Source: Bacillota bacterium (GTDB taxonomy: Bacteria; Bacillota; Clostridia; Lachnospirales; Lachnospiraceae). From it: a DNA stretch of 64,000 nt. Location: NCBI GenBank assembly GCA_023402845.1, contig JAEYFP010000022.1:1-64000 (forward strand). Direction: 5' to 3'. The notes beneath the pieces are model-generated. The model was not told the origin of the DNA, searched no databases, and saw nothing but the letters and a program-made list of their open reading frames with translations. Each line of letters starts with the position of its first letter. The stretch's first letter is position 1. Below, piece after piece: positions 21,466 to 30,859 of this stretch. The translations under genes and the position numbers were made by a program.

Positions 21466-22365
21466 ATGGAGCGGATAATAAAAAAGAAACAGTTAAGTTT
21501 AAATAAAAAACAAAATCTGACCGGCTGGGTATTCCTGGCACCGGCAGCGGTATTGATCGCGGCCATGAGCTTCTATCCGATGGGAAAGGCACTGTTTTTA
21601 TCTTTTAAAACAGGGGTTGGCACCAATATGACATGGACGGGAATTACCAATTATACGAGAATGTTTCAGGATGCCGTATTCATGCAGGCATTGAAAAATA
21701 ATTTTTTATATCTGATCATTCAAGTGCCGGTCATGCTGCTTCTTGCATTGGTGCTTGCATCGATGCTTAACAACAAGCAATTACGCTTTAAAGGGCTTTT
21801 CAGAACAGCGATTTTCCTGCCGTGTGCAACCTCCCTTGTTTCTTATTCAATTATATTCCGCTCGTTATTCGCGGTAGACGGATTTGTAAATACCATCCTG
21901 ATCAAACTCGGGATTTTGCATACAGGCTATAACTTTTTGACATTTCCGACAAGTGCACGTATTATCATTATCATTGCGCTGATCTGGCGCTGGACGGGTT
22001 ACAATATGGTGTTTTATTTATCGGGGCTTCAAAATATCGAATATTCGGTCTATGAAGCGGCCAAGATCGACGGTGCTTCGGTGTTCCAGTCCTTCTTTAA
22101 GATCACGGTTCCGCTTTTGAAGCCGACGATCCTGCTGACGGCAATTATGTCAACTAACGGTACGCTGCAGCTCTTTGACGAGTCCTTTAACTTAACCTAT
22201 GGCGGACCCGCTAATGCAACGATCACGATGTCCCATTACATCTACAATATGTCGTTTAAATATGTGCCCAACTTCGGTTATTCGGCGGCGATGTCGTATC
22301 TGATCCTGATCCTCGTAGGGACGCTGGCATTTATTCAACTGAAAGTAGGTGATAAACGTGATTAA
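21466..22365 (+). CDS. Sugar ABC transporter permease (MsmF/UgpA type)
   Basis: A 299-residue inner-membrane subunit with six predicted helices, starting at LTGWVFLAPAAVLIAAMSFYPMGKALFLSF. The EAA loop that contacts the ATPase is visible (YEAAKIDGASVFQSFFKITVPLLKPTILLT). It has a GGAGG site before ATG 21466. Its end overlaps the next permease. No ATPase gene is present in the locus, so a shared MsiK-type ATPase encoded elsewhere is presumably used. Confidence 0.92.
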   Translation: MERIIKKKQLSLNKKQNLTGWVFLAPAAVLIAAMSFYPMGKALFLSFKTGVGTNMTWTGITNYTRMFQDAVFMQALKNNFLYLIIQVPVMLLLALVLASMLNNKQLRFKGLFRTAIFLPCATSLVSYSIIFRSLFAVDGFVNTILIKLGILHTGYNFLTFPTSARIIIIIALIWRWTGYNMVFYLSGLQNIEYSVYEAAKIDGASVFQSFFKITVPLLKPTILLTAIMSTNGTLQLFDESFNLTYGGPANATITMSHYIYNMSFKYVPNFGYSAAMSYLILILVGTLAFIQLKVGDKRD

Positions 22366-23164
22366 ATTAAAAAGAGCGTTACAGTATATTGTATTGACGA
22401 TAGTCTCTCTGCTTTCTGTCTTTCCTATTTTGTGGATGGCAATTTCTGCAACTAATACGAGTAAGGACGTGATTGCGGGCAGGATGGTTCCGGGTACGTA
22501 TTTGATTCAGAACTTTAAAAATCTGGCGGCTTCACAGAATGTCGGCGGTGCGATGTTTAACTCATTTAAATATTCGATCATGCTGACACTGCTTTCACTG
22601 CTGATCTGTTCGCTTGCGGGCTACGGCTTCGAAATCTTCCATGACAAGGGAAAGGATACGGTGATGTCTATTATCCTGCTTGCGATGATGGTGCCGTTTG
22701 CAGCGACGATGATTCCCTTATTCCAGATGTTTTCAAAGGCCGGCTGGCTGAACTCGACGATCGGATTTATTCTCCCGACGATATCGACGCCCTTTTTAAT
22801 TATGTTGTTCAGGCAGAGCGCCCGTTCGTTTCCGCATGATATCATGGAGGCGGCGAGGATTGACGGCGTAAGTGAGATCGGGATTTTTTTCAGGATGTTT
22901 TTTCCGACGATGCGCTCCACCTATGCGGCGGCAATGACAATCACTTTTATGAATGCGTGGAATTCGTATTTATGGCCGAAGGTCATTATGACGGATGATA
23001 AAAGTATTACGATGCCGATGCTCGTTGCAAATTTAAAGGCAGGTTATACGACGGACTATGGGATGCTGATGCTTGGCGTTCTTCTTTGCAGTATCCCGAC
23101 GGTTATCATTTTCTTTATTTTGCAGAAGAGTTTTGCGGAAGGTATTACGGGTGCGGTAAAATAA
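22358..23164 (+). CDS. Sugar ABC transporter permease (MsmG/UgpE type)
   Basis: A 268-residue partner permease. The GTG at 22358, behind AGGTGAT, is preferred to the in-frame GTG at 22349. It starts with a membrane helix (LQYIVLTIVSLLSVFPILWMAISATNTS) and carries the EAA loop MEAARIDGVSEIGIFFRMFFPTMRS. It overlaps the first permease gene by eight bases, giving coupled synthesis of the pair. Confidence 0.92.
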   Translation: MIKLKRALQYIVLTIVSLLSVFPILWMAISATNTSKDVIAGRMVPGTYLIQNFKNLAASQNVGGAMFNSFKYSIMLTLLSLLICSLAGYGFEIFHDKGKDTVMSIILLAMMVPFAATMIPLFQMFSKAGWLNSTIGFILPTISTPFLIMLFRQSARSFPHDIMEAARIDGVSEIGIFFRMFFPTMRSTYAAAMTITFMNAWNSYLWPKVIMTDDKSITMPMLVANLKAGYTTDYGMLMLGVLLCSIPTVIIFFILQKSFAEGITGAVK

Positions 23165-23184
23165 TTATAAATTGAGGTGCGAGT

Positions 23185-26100
23185 ATGAATAGATTTGATT
23201 ACACTAAAATAAAGGATCCCACATTTTTTCAGGAAAACAGGCTTAAAGCCCACTCTGATCATTGTTATTACCGCAGTGAGGAGGAGATTGAACGGGGAGA
23301 GAGCAGCTTTCGTTATTCATTAAACGGGTTGTGGAAATTTTCCTATGCCAAAAATATGGAAAGCGCACCGGCGGGTTTTGAGACAGAAGCATTTGACTGC
23401 AGGGGCTGGGATGAGATTCGTGTGCCGGCGCATATTCAGATGGAGGGTTATGATGCACCTCAGTATGTGAATGTCCAATATCCATGGGATGGACGTTCTG
23501 CAATCGAGCCGGGCGATATTCCGACGGATTTTAATCCGACGGCAAGCTATGTAAAGTATTTTACGCTGCCGGAAGGCTTTGATAAGGAGCGTACCTTTAT
23601 ATCGTTTCAAGGTGTGGAGAGCGGTATGGCTCTATGGCTGAACGGCTGTTATGTGGGCTATGGCGAGGATAGCTTTACCCCATCGGAGTTTGATTTAAGC
23701 CCTTACTTAAAAAATGGGGAAAATAAGCTTGCGGTTCAGGTCTATAAATGGACAGCCGGAAGCTGGTGCGAGGATCAGGATTTCTTCCGGTTTTCCGGTA
23801 TTTTTCGGGATGTTTACCTCTATACCGTGCCCAATCAGCATATTTGGGATCTAAAGGTTGTGACAGATCTGAATGGAGATTTTTCAAAAGCAAAGCTGCG
23901 TCTGTCGTTACAGACATCAGGCACGTTGAAAGCGCGTTTTGCCCTATATGCGCCAAGGTTTATCGGAGGAAACGAGGGAAGCGGCGAAATGCTGACAGCA
24001 GTAGAGGAGAGACTGGAAAAGTCAGCAGAAGTGGAAATGGATTTGGAGGAGCCGCTTTTATGGAGCGCTGAGTATCCGGTATTATATACGCTTCTGATCG
24101 AGGTGCTCGATGAGGAAGGTATGACACTGGAAATCGTTTCTCAGCCGGTCGGCTTCCGCAAATTTGAAATGAAAGACCATATGATGCACATCAATGGAAA
24201 GCGCATCGTATTGAAAGGTGTCAATCGACATGAGTTCAGCTCGTTGAGAGGAAGGGTTCCCTCCGGAGATGATATGCGCAAGGATATCATGACCATGAAG
24301 CAGAATAATATCAATGCGATCCGTACCAGCCATTATCCCAATGATTCAATGCTGTATTCGCTTTGTGATAAATATGGAATTTATATGATCGCGGAGTGTA
24401 ATATGGAATCACACGGTTCCTGGGATGCGATTGCAAGAGGGTTGGCAGATATCAAAACCGCAGTTCCGGGAGATCGGGAGGAATGGCTTGCAAATATGCT
24501 TGATCGTGTGAATTCCACCTATCAGCGGGACAAAAACCATCCGTCCGTTTTGATCTGGTCCTGCGGAAACGAATCTTTTGGAGGAAAGGTCATTTATGAA
24601 ATGTCAAATCTCTTTAGAGAGTTGGATCAGACACGCCTTGTGCATTATGAAGGTGTCTTCCAGGACAGGCGCTTCAACGGGTCGAGCGATATGGAGAGCC
24701 AGATGTATCCGTCTGCCGATTCGATCAAGGAGTTTTTGGAAAAGGATAGGAGCAAGCCGTTTATCTGCTGCGAGTATCTGCATGCAATGGGAAATTCATG
24801 CGGTGCAATGGAAAAATATACGAACTTAACAGACACCGATCCTCTTTATCAGGGGGGCTTTATCTGGGATTATATTGACCAGTCAATTGCAAAGAAAGAC
24901 CGCTATGGCAATGAGTTCCAGGCATATGGAGGAGATTTTGACGATCGTCCGACCGATTGGAATTTCAGCGGAGACGGAATTGTCTATGGCGGTAATCGGG
25001 AACCGTCTCCAAAGATGCAGACCGTGAAATATAATTATCAGAATATCACCGTATCGTTTGCAAACGACACGATTAAAGTCATAAACAAGCATTTATTTAC
25101 AAATACAAATGTATTCCGGTGCATAGTTGTACTGGAAAAGGAAGGCCATCCGGTCTGCGATTGTGAACTGAATACAGATGTGAAGCCTCTTTCGGAGAAG
25201 CTCTATAAAGTGCCGTTTGTACTGCCTAAGGAATCCGGCGAATATGCACTGACAGTATCCTTTCATTTAAAGAGTGACACGGCCTACGCGAAGCGCGGGC
25301 ATGAAATTGCGTTCGGCCAGCGGGTATTTGGGGTGAAGACAGACATGTGTGTAAAGCCGGTGAACAGGGATCATATGGAGGTTATTCGCGGCAAAAATAA
25401 TATCGGTGTAAAGGGCGCACATTTTGATGTCTTGTTTTCCGAGCCGTCCGGCGGTCTTGTTTCCTACCGTTACGGCGGACATGAGCTGTTAAAGAGCACA
25501 GTAAAGCCAAATTTCTGGAGGGCACCGACTGATAATGATTACGGTAATTTAATGCCGCAGCGTTATGCACAGTGGAAAATTGCAAGCCTCTATTTAAACC
25601 ATAAATATCGGGATATGGGAACCATGCAGGGAATCCGGCCGCAGCTTACCGTGCTTGAGGACTGTGTTGTCGTCAGTTACCGATACCTCATGCCGACTTC
25701 TCCGGAGAGTGAGTGCAGTCTTATTTACAGAGTCTACGGTGACGGACAGGTGCAGGTGACGCTGGCATATGATCCGGTCAAAGAACTGGGCGACATGCCG
25801 GAATTTGGTGTACTATTCAAAATGGACGCTGATTATAACAAGGTGGAGTGGTACGGATTGGGACCGGAGGAGACCTATTCAGATCGCCTGGCTGGTGCAA
25901 GACTTGGAATTTATCAGACGGAGGCGGGAAAGCTGCCTGCGTATTTGATGCCGCAGGAGTGCGGGGCCCATGCGGGAGTCCGTTACGCAAAGGTCATGGA
26001 TGATCATGGCCGCGGTTTGAAATTCAGCGGAGATCAAATCTATTTCTCGGCACTTCCGTATACCCCGCATGAGCTGGAAAACGCTTTGCACCCGTATGAG

Positions 26101-26250
26101 CTTCCGCAGGTGCATTACACGGTTATCAGAGCGGCACTCGGACAAATGGGAGTTGCGGGTGATGACAGCTGGGGTGCACTGACGCATGACGAATTTTTAT
26201 TAGATACCGGCAGACGGATGGAGTTTACATTCTCCTTTACCGGCTGTTGA
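23185..26250 (+). CDS. lacZ: LacZ-type GH2 beta-galactosidase
   Basis: A 1,021-residue cytoplasmic glycosidase, close in length to E. coli LacZ. Motifs in order: the jelly-roll start RLKAHSDHCYY..RYSLNGLWKFSYA, VKYFTLPEGF, LKGVNRHEFSSLRGRV, IRTSHYPND, WSCGNESFGG with the acid/base Glu at about residue 463, CCEYLHAMGNSCGAMEKY with the nucleophile Glu at about 530, and the C-terminal small domain with EWYGLGPEETYSDR. It hydrolyses terminal beta-galactosides and would finish oligosaccharides shortened by the GH53 enzyme. It lies 20 bases after the permease gene, in the same operon. Confidence 0.95.
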   Translation: MNRFDYTKIKDPTFFQENRLKAHSDHCYYRSEEEIERGESSFRYSLNGLWKFSYAKNMESAPAGFETEAFDCRGWDEIRVPAHIQMEGYDAPQYVNVQYPWDGRSAIEPGDIPTDFNPTASYVKYFTLPEGFDKERTFISFQGVESGMALWLNGCYVGYGEDSFTPSEFDLSPYLKNGENKLAVQVYKWTAGSWCEDQDFFRFSGIFRDVYLYTVPNQHIWDLKVVTDLNGDFSKAKLRLSLQTSGTLKARFALYAPRFIGGNEGSGEMLTAVEERLEKSAEVEMDLEEPLLWSAEYPVLYTLLIEVLDEEGMTLEIVSQPVGFRKFEMKDHMMHINGKRIVLKGVNRHEFSSLRGRVPSGDDMRKDIMTMKQNNINAIRTSHYPNDSMLYSLCDKYGIYMIAECNMESHGSWDAIARGLADIKTAVPGDREEWLANMLDRVNSTYQRDKNHPSVLIWSCGNESFGGKVIYEMSNLFRELDQTRLVHYEGVFQDRRFNGSSDMESQMYPSADSIKEFLEKDRSKPFICCEYLHAMGNSCGAMEKYTNLTDTDPLYQGGFIWDYIDQSIAKKDRYGNEFQAYGGDFDDRPTDWNFSGDGIVYGGNREPSPKMQTVKYNYQNITVSFANDTIKVINKHLFTNTNVFRCIVVLEKEGHPVCDCELNTDVKPLSEKLYKVPFVLPKESGEYALTVSFHLKSDTAYAKRGHEIAFGQRVFGVKTDMCVKPVNRDHMEVIRGKNNIGVKGAHFDVLFSEPSGGLVSYRYGGHELLKSTVKPNFWRAPTDNDYGNLMPQRYAQWKIASLYLNHKYRDMGTMQGIRPQLTVLEDCVVVSYRYLMPTSPESECSLIYRVYGDGQVQVTLAYDPVKELGDMPEFGVLFKMDADYNKVEWYGLGPEETYSDRLAGARLGIYQTEAGKLPAYLMPQECGAHAGVRYAKVMDDHGRGLKFSGDQIYFSALPYTPHELENALHPYELPQVHYTVIRAALGQMGVAGDDSWGALTHDEFLLDTGRRMEFTFSFTGC

Positions 26251-26263
26251 ATGGGAGGAAGGC

Positions 26264-28117
26264 ATGGATCAATTCATTGTAAATATCATTCATCGGCCTG
26301 AAATGGTACCGGAATATGCGGAAAAAGTGACCGGTCATGGTAAAGAGGAGGACATCGGCAGAAAAGCGCTTTTGACGGAATCACTCGATATTTTTCGAAA
26401 ACAGCAGGAGATTGCGCACAAAAATGGATTGAAGACGACGATCCAAATGACATATGCGAGCCTGTTCAATGAGGAGGCTGTCGCGATTGCGAAGACACAT
26501 CATAGGGAATACGGCGATGAGATCGCCCTTTCTCTGCTCGGGCTTCCGTGTAAGGAATTCAGAGAGAACTATCATACAAAGGATTTTTGTATTTGGATGT
26601 TTTCTATGGAAGATAAAAAGGCGATTGTCCATGATGTATTTGAAAAGTTTCATGAACAGTTTGGCTTTTATCCCGCATCGACCGGATCGTATTATCTCGA
26701 TGCAGAGCTGATCGGTTATATTAAGGAGCAATACCCGATGGTAATCTGTGCAGTGGCGACATGCTGGGAAGAAGGCCCGAAGGCTTATCACACCTGTAAT
26801 AATTCGTGGTATACCTTGTTTGACGGCGGTCCGTGGAATCCATGGATCCCATCCAGGCAAAATACGCATGCGCCTGCGGCAAATGCGGCGGAGGACAGCG
26901 GAATTGTCGCAATTCCACATTTGTCCAGAGATTTAATTGCCTGTTATGACGGAAACGGCTCCAATTTCGGCACGCATCCTCAAAATGTACTGCGCGGGAT
27001 GATTTACGACACAGAGACATGGGAATATCCGTATCTTTATAATTTGATCGATCAATACCGGTACTTGGAAAAATTTAATAATGGATATGCCTATAATATG
27101 GTATTTGTAGGGCCCGGATGGATGAACAAAATGGGCCGCTGGGAAGCACCCTATGAGCTGCTGGAAAAATCCTATGAGGACGGCATGGCGTACTATGGAA
27201 GCCTGAAAAAGGAGGGAAGGCTCAGGGATCTGACGATGGAGGAGTTTGCCGCTTATTACCGTGAGAAGAAACGATACACAGAACCGGAATGTGCGTTATG
27301 GAGGGATATTTTGTACGGCTCTGACAAGCAGGTTTTCTGGTATGCAGACCCGTATATGCGTGCCTGTGTCAACATGGACGAGGGGGGTGCGATCATTGAT
27401 CTGCGTCCTTATGCGGCGAAACTCAACTGGCCGGTCGGTATCGGAACGAAGCATGTGCAGGATGCGTCTTATCCGTTTTTGATTCAGGAGAAGTACCGCG
27501 CAGGGTATTTCACACATTATGCGGGTGAAGGAACAATCCGCAGTGCGAAACTGATCTACGGGGGAGAAGAGGCAGATTTATGTTTGTGCCGCACAAAAGC
27601 AGAATTTTCCGAAGAGACATTGACAGACGGAAAAAAGACTCGTATTCTGACATTAAAGCCTGTGACGATCGAATTTGCCAAGCTGAAAGTAAAGCTTCAG
27701 ACGAGGATATATTTTGAAGAAGCATCTGCGTCGATCCGTATTGATCGGATAATTCTTGAATTGTCCGATCCGAATGCAGAGGTTGAACTGAACGAATATA
27801 TGGTGGGGTGCTACGGTACGACGGAATACCCTGAGGATATGACCGGTATCAGGCTGATTGCAGAAAATGAAAAGGAGAAGAAAGAAATCCTTTACGCTTA
27901 CAAGTGCAGAGAAGAAAAGCTGGACGGTGCGGAAAATGTGACGGCCGTCATTGATGCGATTGATACACGTGTTTCCCTGTCTGCAGCTAATAAGTCCGCA
28001 GTGGGCTATATCAGGGAAGGCTATGCATTCTCTCCGATGTTTACATTAGGTTATGAGGCGACATTAAAGAATAAGGAGGTATTTTCGACATGGCTCAGTC
28101 TGGCAAAGGCAAACTGA
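26264..28117 (+). CDS. Unknown carbohydrate-locus protein (possible DUF3863/DUF3864-type)
   Basis: A 617-residue soluble protein without signal peptide. The first half looks like an alpha/beta barrel: VNIIHRPEMVPEY, KTTIQMTYASLFNEEAVAIAKTHHREYGDEIALSLLGL, FGFYPASTGSYYLDAELIGYIKEQYPMVICAVATCWEEG, then a Trp/Asn-rich loop with GGPWNPWIPSRQNTHAP and IVAIPHLSRDL. The second half is beta-rich (AKLNWPVGIGTKHVQD..YRAGYFTHYAGEGTIRS). This layout resembles DUF3863/DUF3864 proteins from gut bacteria, whose activity is unknown to me. Its place directly after lacZ, 13 bases apart, suggests a glycan-processing enzyme. The family call rests on memory. Confidence 0.5.
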   Translation: MDQFIVNIIHRPEMVPEYAEKVTGHGKEEDIGRKALLTESLDIFRKQQEIAHKNGLKTTIQMTYASLFNEEAVAIAKTHHREYGDEIALSLLGLPCKEFRENYHTKDFCIWMFSMEDKKAIVHDVFEKFHEQFGFYPASTGSYYLDAELIGYIKEQYPMVICAVATCWEEGPKAYHTCNNSWYTLFDGGPWNPWIPSRQNTHAPAANAAEDSGIVAIPHLSRDLIACYDGNGSNFGTHPQNVLRGMIYDTETWEYPYLYNLIDQYRYLEKFNNGYAYNMVFVGPGWMNKMGRWEAPYELLEKSYEDGMAYYGSLKKEGRLRDLTMEEFAAYYREKKRYTEPECALWRDILYGSDKQVFWYADPYMRACVNMDEGGAIIDLRPYAAKLNWPVGIGTKHVQDASYPFLIQEKYRAGYFTHYAGEGTIRSAKLIYGGEEADLCLCRTKAEFSEETLTDGKKTRILTLKPVTIEFAKLKVKLQTRIYFEEASASIRIDRIILELSDPNAEVELNEYMVGCYGTTEYPEDMTGIRLIAENEKEKKEILYAYKCREEKLDGAENVTAVIDAIDTRVSLSAANKSAVGYIREGYAFSPMFTLGYEATLKNKEVFSTWLSLAKAN

Positions 28118-28317
28118 ATTATCGATGTCCCTCCTGTTTTATGAGAGATCTCGATATTGACATGTTCTATGACCCGGAAAAAAAAGAATATTACTGTATC
28201 CGGTGCCAATATACCGGAACGGAGGAGGATGTACTTAAAAAAAACGAGATGGTTCGCTTCCGCTATCGGGACATGAAAAAGCGTTTTACGGATTTTGAAG
28301 ATTTTGAACATGAATAA
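28090..28317 (+). CDS. Small zinc-ribbon protein
   Basis: A 75-residue protein with two CxxC pairs (CPSCFMRDLDIDMFYDPEKKEYYCIRCQYTG), forming a zinc ribbon, and a charged C-terminal helix. The ATG at 28090 has AAGGAGG upstream, inside the 3' end of the preceding gene (28-base overlap). The stop overlaps the YbaK gene start. Such small ribbons occur widely in Lachnospiraceae; function unknown. Confidence 0.75.
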   Translation: MAQSGKGKLNYRCPSCFMRDLDIDMFYDPEKKEYYCIRCQYTGTEEDVLKKNEMVRFRYRDMKKRFTDFEDFEHE

Positions 28318-28783
28318 AACAAATGTGATTCGGCTTTTGGAAACGGCAGGAATTCCTTTCGAGACAAGAGAATACGAGGTGGATGAAAGTGATCTGTCGG
28401 GTGTCCACGTGGCAGGCCAGCTTGGCCAGCCGGTCGAGCAGGTATTCAAAACGCTCGTGTTAAAGGGGGAAAAAACAGGATGCTTCGTATGCTGTATCCC
28501 GGTAGCGGAGGAACTGGATTTAAGAAAAGCAGCAAAGGCGGCAGGAGATAAAAAAGCAGAAATGCTGCCGATGAAGGAACTGCTGCCGGTGACCGGCTAC
28601 GTCCGCGGAGGCTGTTCACCAATCGGCATGAAGAAAAAGTTCCGAACCTTCCTGGACGAGACGGCGGTATTATTTGATAATATTGCTGTGAGCGCGGGCG
28701 TCAGAGGTGCGCAGATTGTGATCAGCGGGGAATCTCTGGCAGATTATGTGCAGGCCGAGCTTGTTGATCTGACGGTGGAGTGA
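28310..28783 (+). CDS. ybaK: YbaK/ProX-type aminoacyl-tRNA deacylase (Cys-tRNA(Pro) editing)
   Basis: A 157-residue trans-editing enzyme that removes mischarged amino acids, typically Cys from tRNA-Pro. Family features are present: the start NVIRLLETAGIPFETREYEVDE, the conserved lysine in QVFKTLVLKG, and GYVRGGCSPIGMKKKFRTFLDE. The ATG at 28310 is chosen over the in-frame TTG at 28295, although neither has a strong ribosome site; overlap with the zinc-ribbon gene suggests coupling. Confidence 0.88.
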   Translation: MNKTNVIRLLETAGIPFETREYEVDESDLSGVHVAGQLGQPVEQVFKTLVLKGEKTGCFVCCIPVAEELDLRKAAKAAGDKKAEMLPMKELLPVTGYVRGGCSPIGMKKKFRTFLDETAVLFDNIAVSAGVRGAQIVISGESLADYVQAELVDLTVE

Positions 28784-28826
28784 GGCTTGCTATTGAGAAA
28801 TATCAATCAAATTTCGGGAATAACAC

Positions 28827-29531
28827 TTAACCTCCGGTATTTTCCGCAATACGGTATCCAACTCCGATCTCGGTGAAAATATATTGCGGATCAGCCGGAT
28901 TTTGTTCCAGCTTGCGGCGGATATTGGCCATGTTTACGCGGAGAATTTTGGTATCGTCATCTATGTACGGGCCCCATACTTCCTGCATAATGGTTGAGTG
29001 AGTGAGGACGCGGCCGGGATTCTGCGCGAGCAGGCCGACAATCTTAAACTCCACCGGTGTTAAATGCACTTCTTTTCCGTCTAACATGACGAGATGCTTT
29101 GCAAAATCAATTGTGAGTCCATGGGCCTGATAAACGGAGGTCTGTTCTGCCCCGAAGCTAGGACTGCTGTGACGGATTGCGGTACGGATCCTGGCAAACA
29201 GCTCGCTTTGGCTGAACGGTTTTGTGATATAATCATCCGCCCCTGCGTCAAGGCAGTGCACCTTGTCATTTTCATGAACTCTGGCCGAAACAACGATGAT
29301 CGGATTCCTGCTAAAGCTTCTCACCTTGTGGATGATATCAAGGCCGTCGATGTCGGGAAGGCCCAAATCGAGCAAAATGACATCGGGGCAGTGGGAAGTG
29401 ATCATTGAAAGTCCTTCCGCACCGGTCTTTGCGCAAAGAACCTTGTAGCCCTGTGTGACCAGGTTCTTTGAAATAAATTCCAAAATGTATTCCTCATCTT
29501 CAATAATGAGTATTTGATAAGTGTGTGCCAT
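28827..29531 (-). CDS. OmpR/KdpE-like response regulator
   Basis: A 234-residue regulator. The receiver domain (1-120) has the acidic pair in IIEDEEYILEF, the phospho-acceptor Asp in VILLDLGLPDIDG, the switch residue in VVSARV and Lys in ITKPFSQSEL. The C-terminal winged helix (about 130-230) carries VHLTPVEFKIVGLLAQNPGRVLTHSTIMQEVWG and LRVNMANIRRKLEQNP, a KdpE-like pattern. It is transcribed with the sensor kinase one base upstream. Its probable DNA targets are the 11-bp-phased repeats in front of the operon. Confidence 0.9.
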   Translation of the reverse strand: MAHTYQILIIEDEEYILEFISKNLVTQGYKVLCAKTGAEGLSMITSHCPDVILLDLGLPDIDGLDIIHKVRSFSRNPIIVVSARVHENDKVHCLDAGADDYITKPFSQSELFARIRTAIRHSSPSFGAEQTSVYQAHGLTIDFAKHLVMLDGKEVHLTPVEFKIVGLLAQNPGRVLTHSTIMQEVWGPYIDDDTKILRVNMANIRRKLEQNPADPQYIFTEIGVGYRIAENTGG

Positions 29532-29532
29532 T

Positions 29533-30618
29533 TTAATCCTCCTTAGGAAGCGTAAAAATAAATTCAGATCCGTCCGGGTGCTGTTCGGCAGTCATTGTTC
29601 CGCCGTGCGCAGCAATAATCGTGCGGCAGATTGACAGACCGATTCCCATGCCACGGTGTCCGTCGGCACTTTGCGTGCCGGGCATGATTTTCCCCTCTAA
29701 TAACAGATCCAGTTCTTCTTTATTAATTCCGATTCCAAAGTCTCGCACATGGAATGAAATATCGGAGGGCCCTTCAAGAACTGTCAGCTCAGTGGGCAGT
29801 GTGCTCATGGAATGGACACAGGTATTTTCGAGCAAATTGATGATAACTTGTTCGATCAGCGTGGCATCCATCGGCAGCATCAGGAAATTGTCGGGTGCCG
29901 ATACAGCGATTGCAGCATCGGGTATCCTCTTTTTAAGGCGAAGAACAGCTTCGGATACGACCTCCTCCACGCTTTCCGGTTTTTTGATGATTGTTGTACT
30001 TTGCTCCTGAATGCGTGTGACCGAAAGCAGATTATCTACCATATTTAAAAGCCAGGCGGCATCTTCCTCAATGTGAGAAATCATTTTATACTGATCCTCT
30101 TTCGTGATATCGATACTCTCATCTGTGCACATGGATGCCGTGTTGATGATACTTGCCAGCGGCGTGCGCAGATCATGTGAAATTGCGCGCAGCAGGTTGG
30201 CACGCATGCGTTCTTTTTCCGCTTCAAGCAGTGTGCGTTCCTGTTCCACGAGCTTTTTGGACTGCTGGATGATGCTTGAGGTCATCGTGCTTGTAATCAG
30301 TGAAATGGAAAGAATTTCTATCAGCGTGAGAGGATATCCGGTAATTGTAAAATTAAATCCGAAATAGGGATACATGAAGAAATAATTGATAAAGATAACA
30401 CAGCATATGGAAGAAACGATGCCGTACCAACGGCTGTTCGTATTGCGGGTGATGATGATCAGAAATACAATATATATCAAAGCTACATTTGCCATACTTT
30501 CCGGAACATTATAAAAAAGAAGGAATGCAAAAAATGTTGCAATACCAAGCATGGCAACGGTAAACAGGATGTTTTTCAAAATTGTTTTCTGCTGTACATT
30601 GAGTATGGTCTTCTTCAT
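29533..30618 (-). CDS. KdpD-like sensor histidine kinase without the KdpD N-terminal domain
   Basis: A 361-residue membrane sensor. The start is the ATG at 30618 (TTG 30630 is an alternative). The N-terminal part is a four-helix DUF4118 membrane region (TVAMLGIATFFAFLLFYNVPESMANVALIYIVFLIIITRN, then FINYFFMYPYFGFNFTITGYPLTLIEIL), as in KdpD. It is followed by a dimerisation/phospho-His box AISHDLRTPLASIINTASM and an ATPase domain with INLLENTCVHS and GMGIGLSICRTIIAAHGG. The large KdpD N-terminal sensor/USP region is missing, and no kdpFABC genes are nearby, so potassium sensing is not established. Confidence 0.88.
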   Translation of the reverse strand: MKKTILNVQQKTILKNILFTVAMLGIATFFAFLLFYNVPESMANVALIYIVFLIIITRNTNSRWYGIVSSICCVIFINYFFMYPYFGFNFTITGYPLTLIEILSISLITSTMTSSIIQQSKKLVEQERTLLEAEKERMRANLLRAISHDLRTPLASIINTASMCTDESIDITKEDQYKMISHIEEDAAWLLNMVDNLLSVTRIQEQSTTIIKKPESVEEVVSEAVLRLKKRIPDAAIAVSAPDNFLMLPMDATLIEQVIINLLENTCVHSMSTLPTELTVLEGPSDISFHVRDFGIGINKEELDLLLEGKIMPGTQSADGHRGMGIGLSICRTIIAAHGGTMTAEQHPDGSEFIFTLPKED

Positions 30619-30645
30619 TGGTATTTCCAATCGATTGCTGAGAAA

Positions 30646-30740
30646 TTAAGATTCTGTTAAGATTATGCTACTTTATTCTATAATTCGCAATGGAAAAATT
30701 GTTAAGAAACTGCTAAGTTCTTGTTAAGATCTTGCCAAGG
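30646..30740 (-). promoter_or_regulatory. 11-bp-phased direct repeats upstream of the two-component operon
   Basis: TTAAG-type half-sites occur at 30646 and 30657, and again at 30702, 30713 (CTAAG), 30724 and 30735 (CCAAG), each exactly 11 bases apart within its cluster. This is the spacing of OmpR/PhoB-family binding sites, pointing to autoregulation by the adjacent response regulator or to control of the SPFH gene at 30860. Confidence 0.6.
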
Positions 30741-30859
30741 CATGCGAGTGCGAGTAAAATAAACTTTTTCTTTGCTTTTATTTTGGAATATGATAATATA
30801 AAAAACAGAGATCTTCATATAGATAGTCATACGATAACTACATAGGAAGGTGAGAACAA

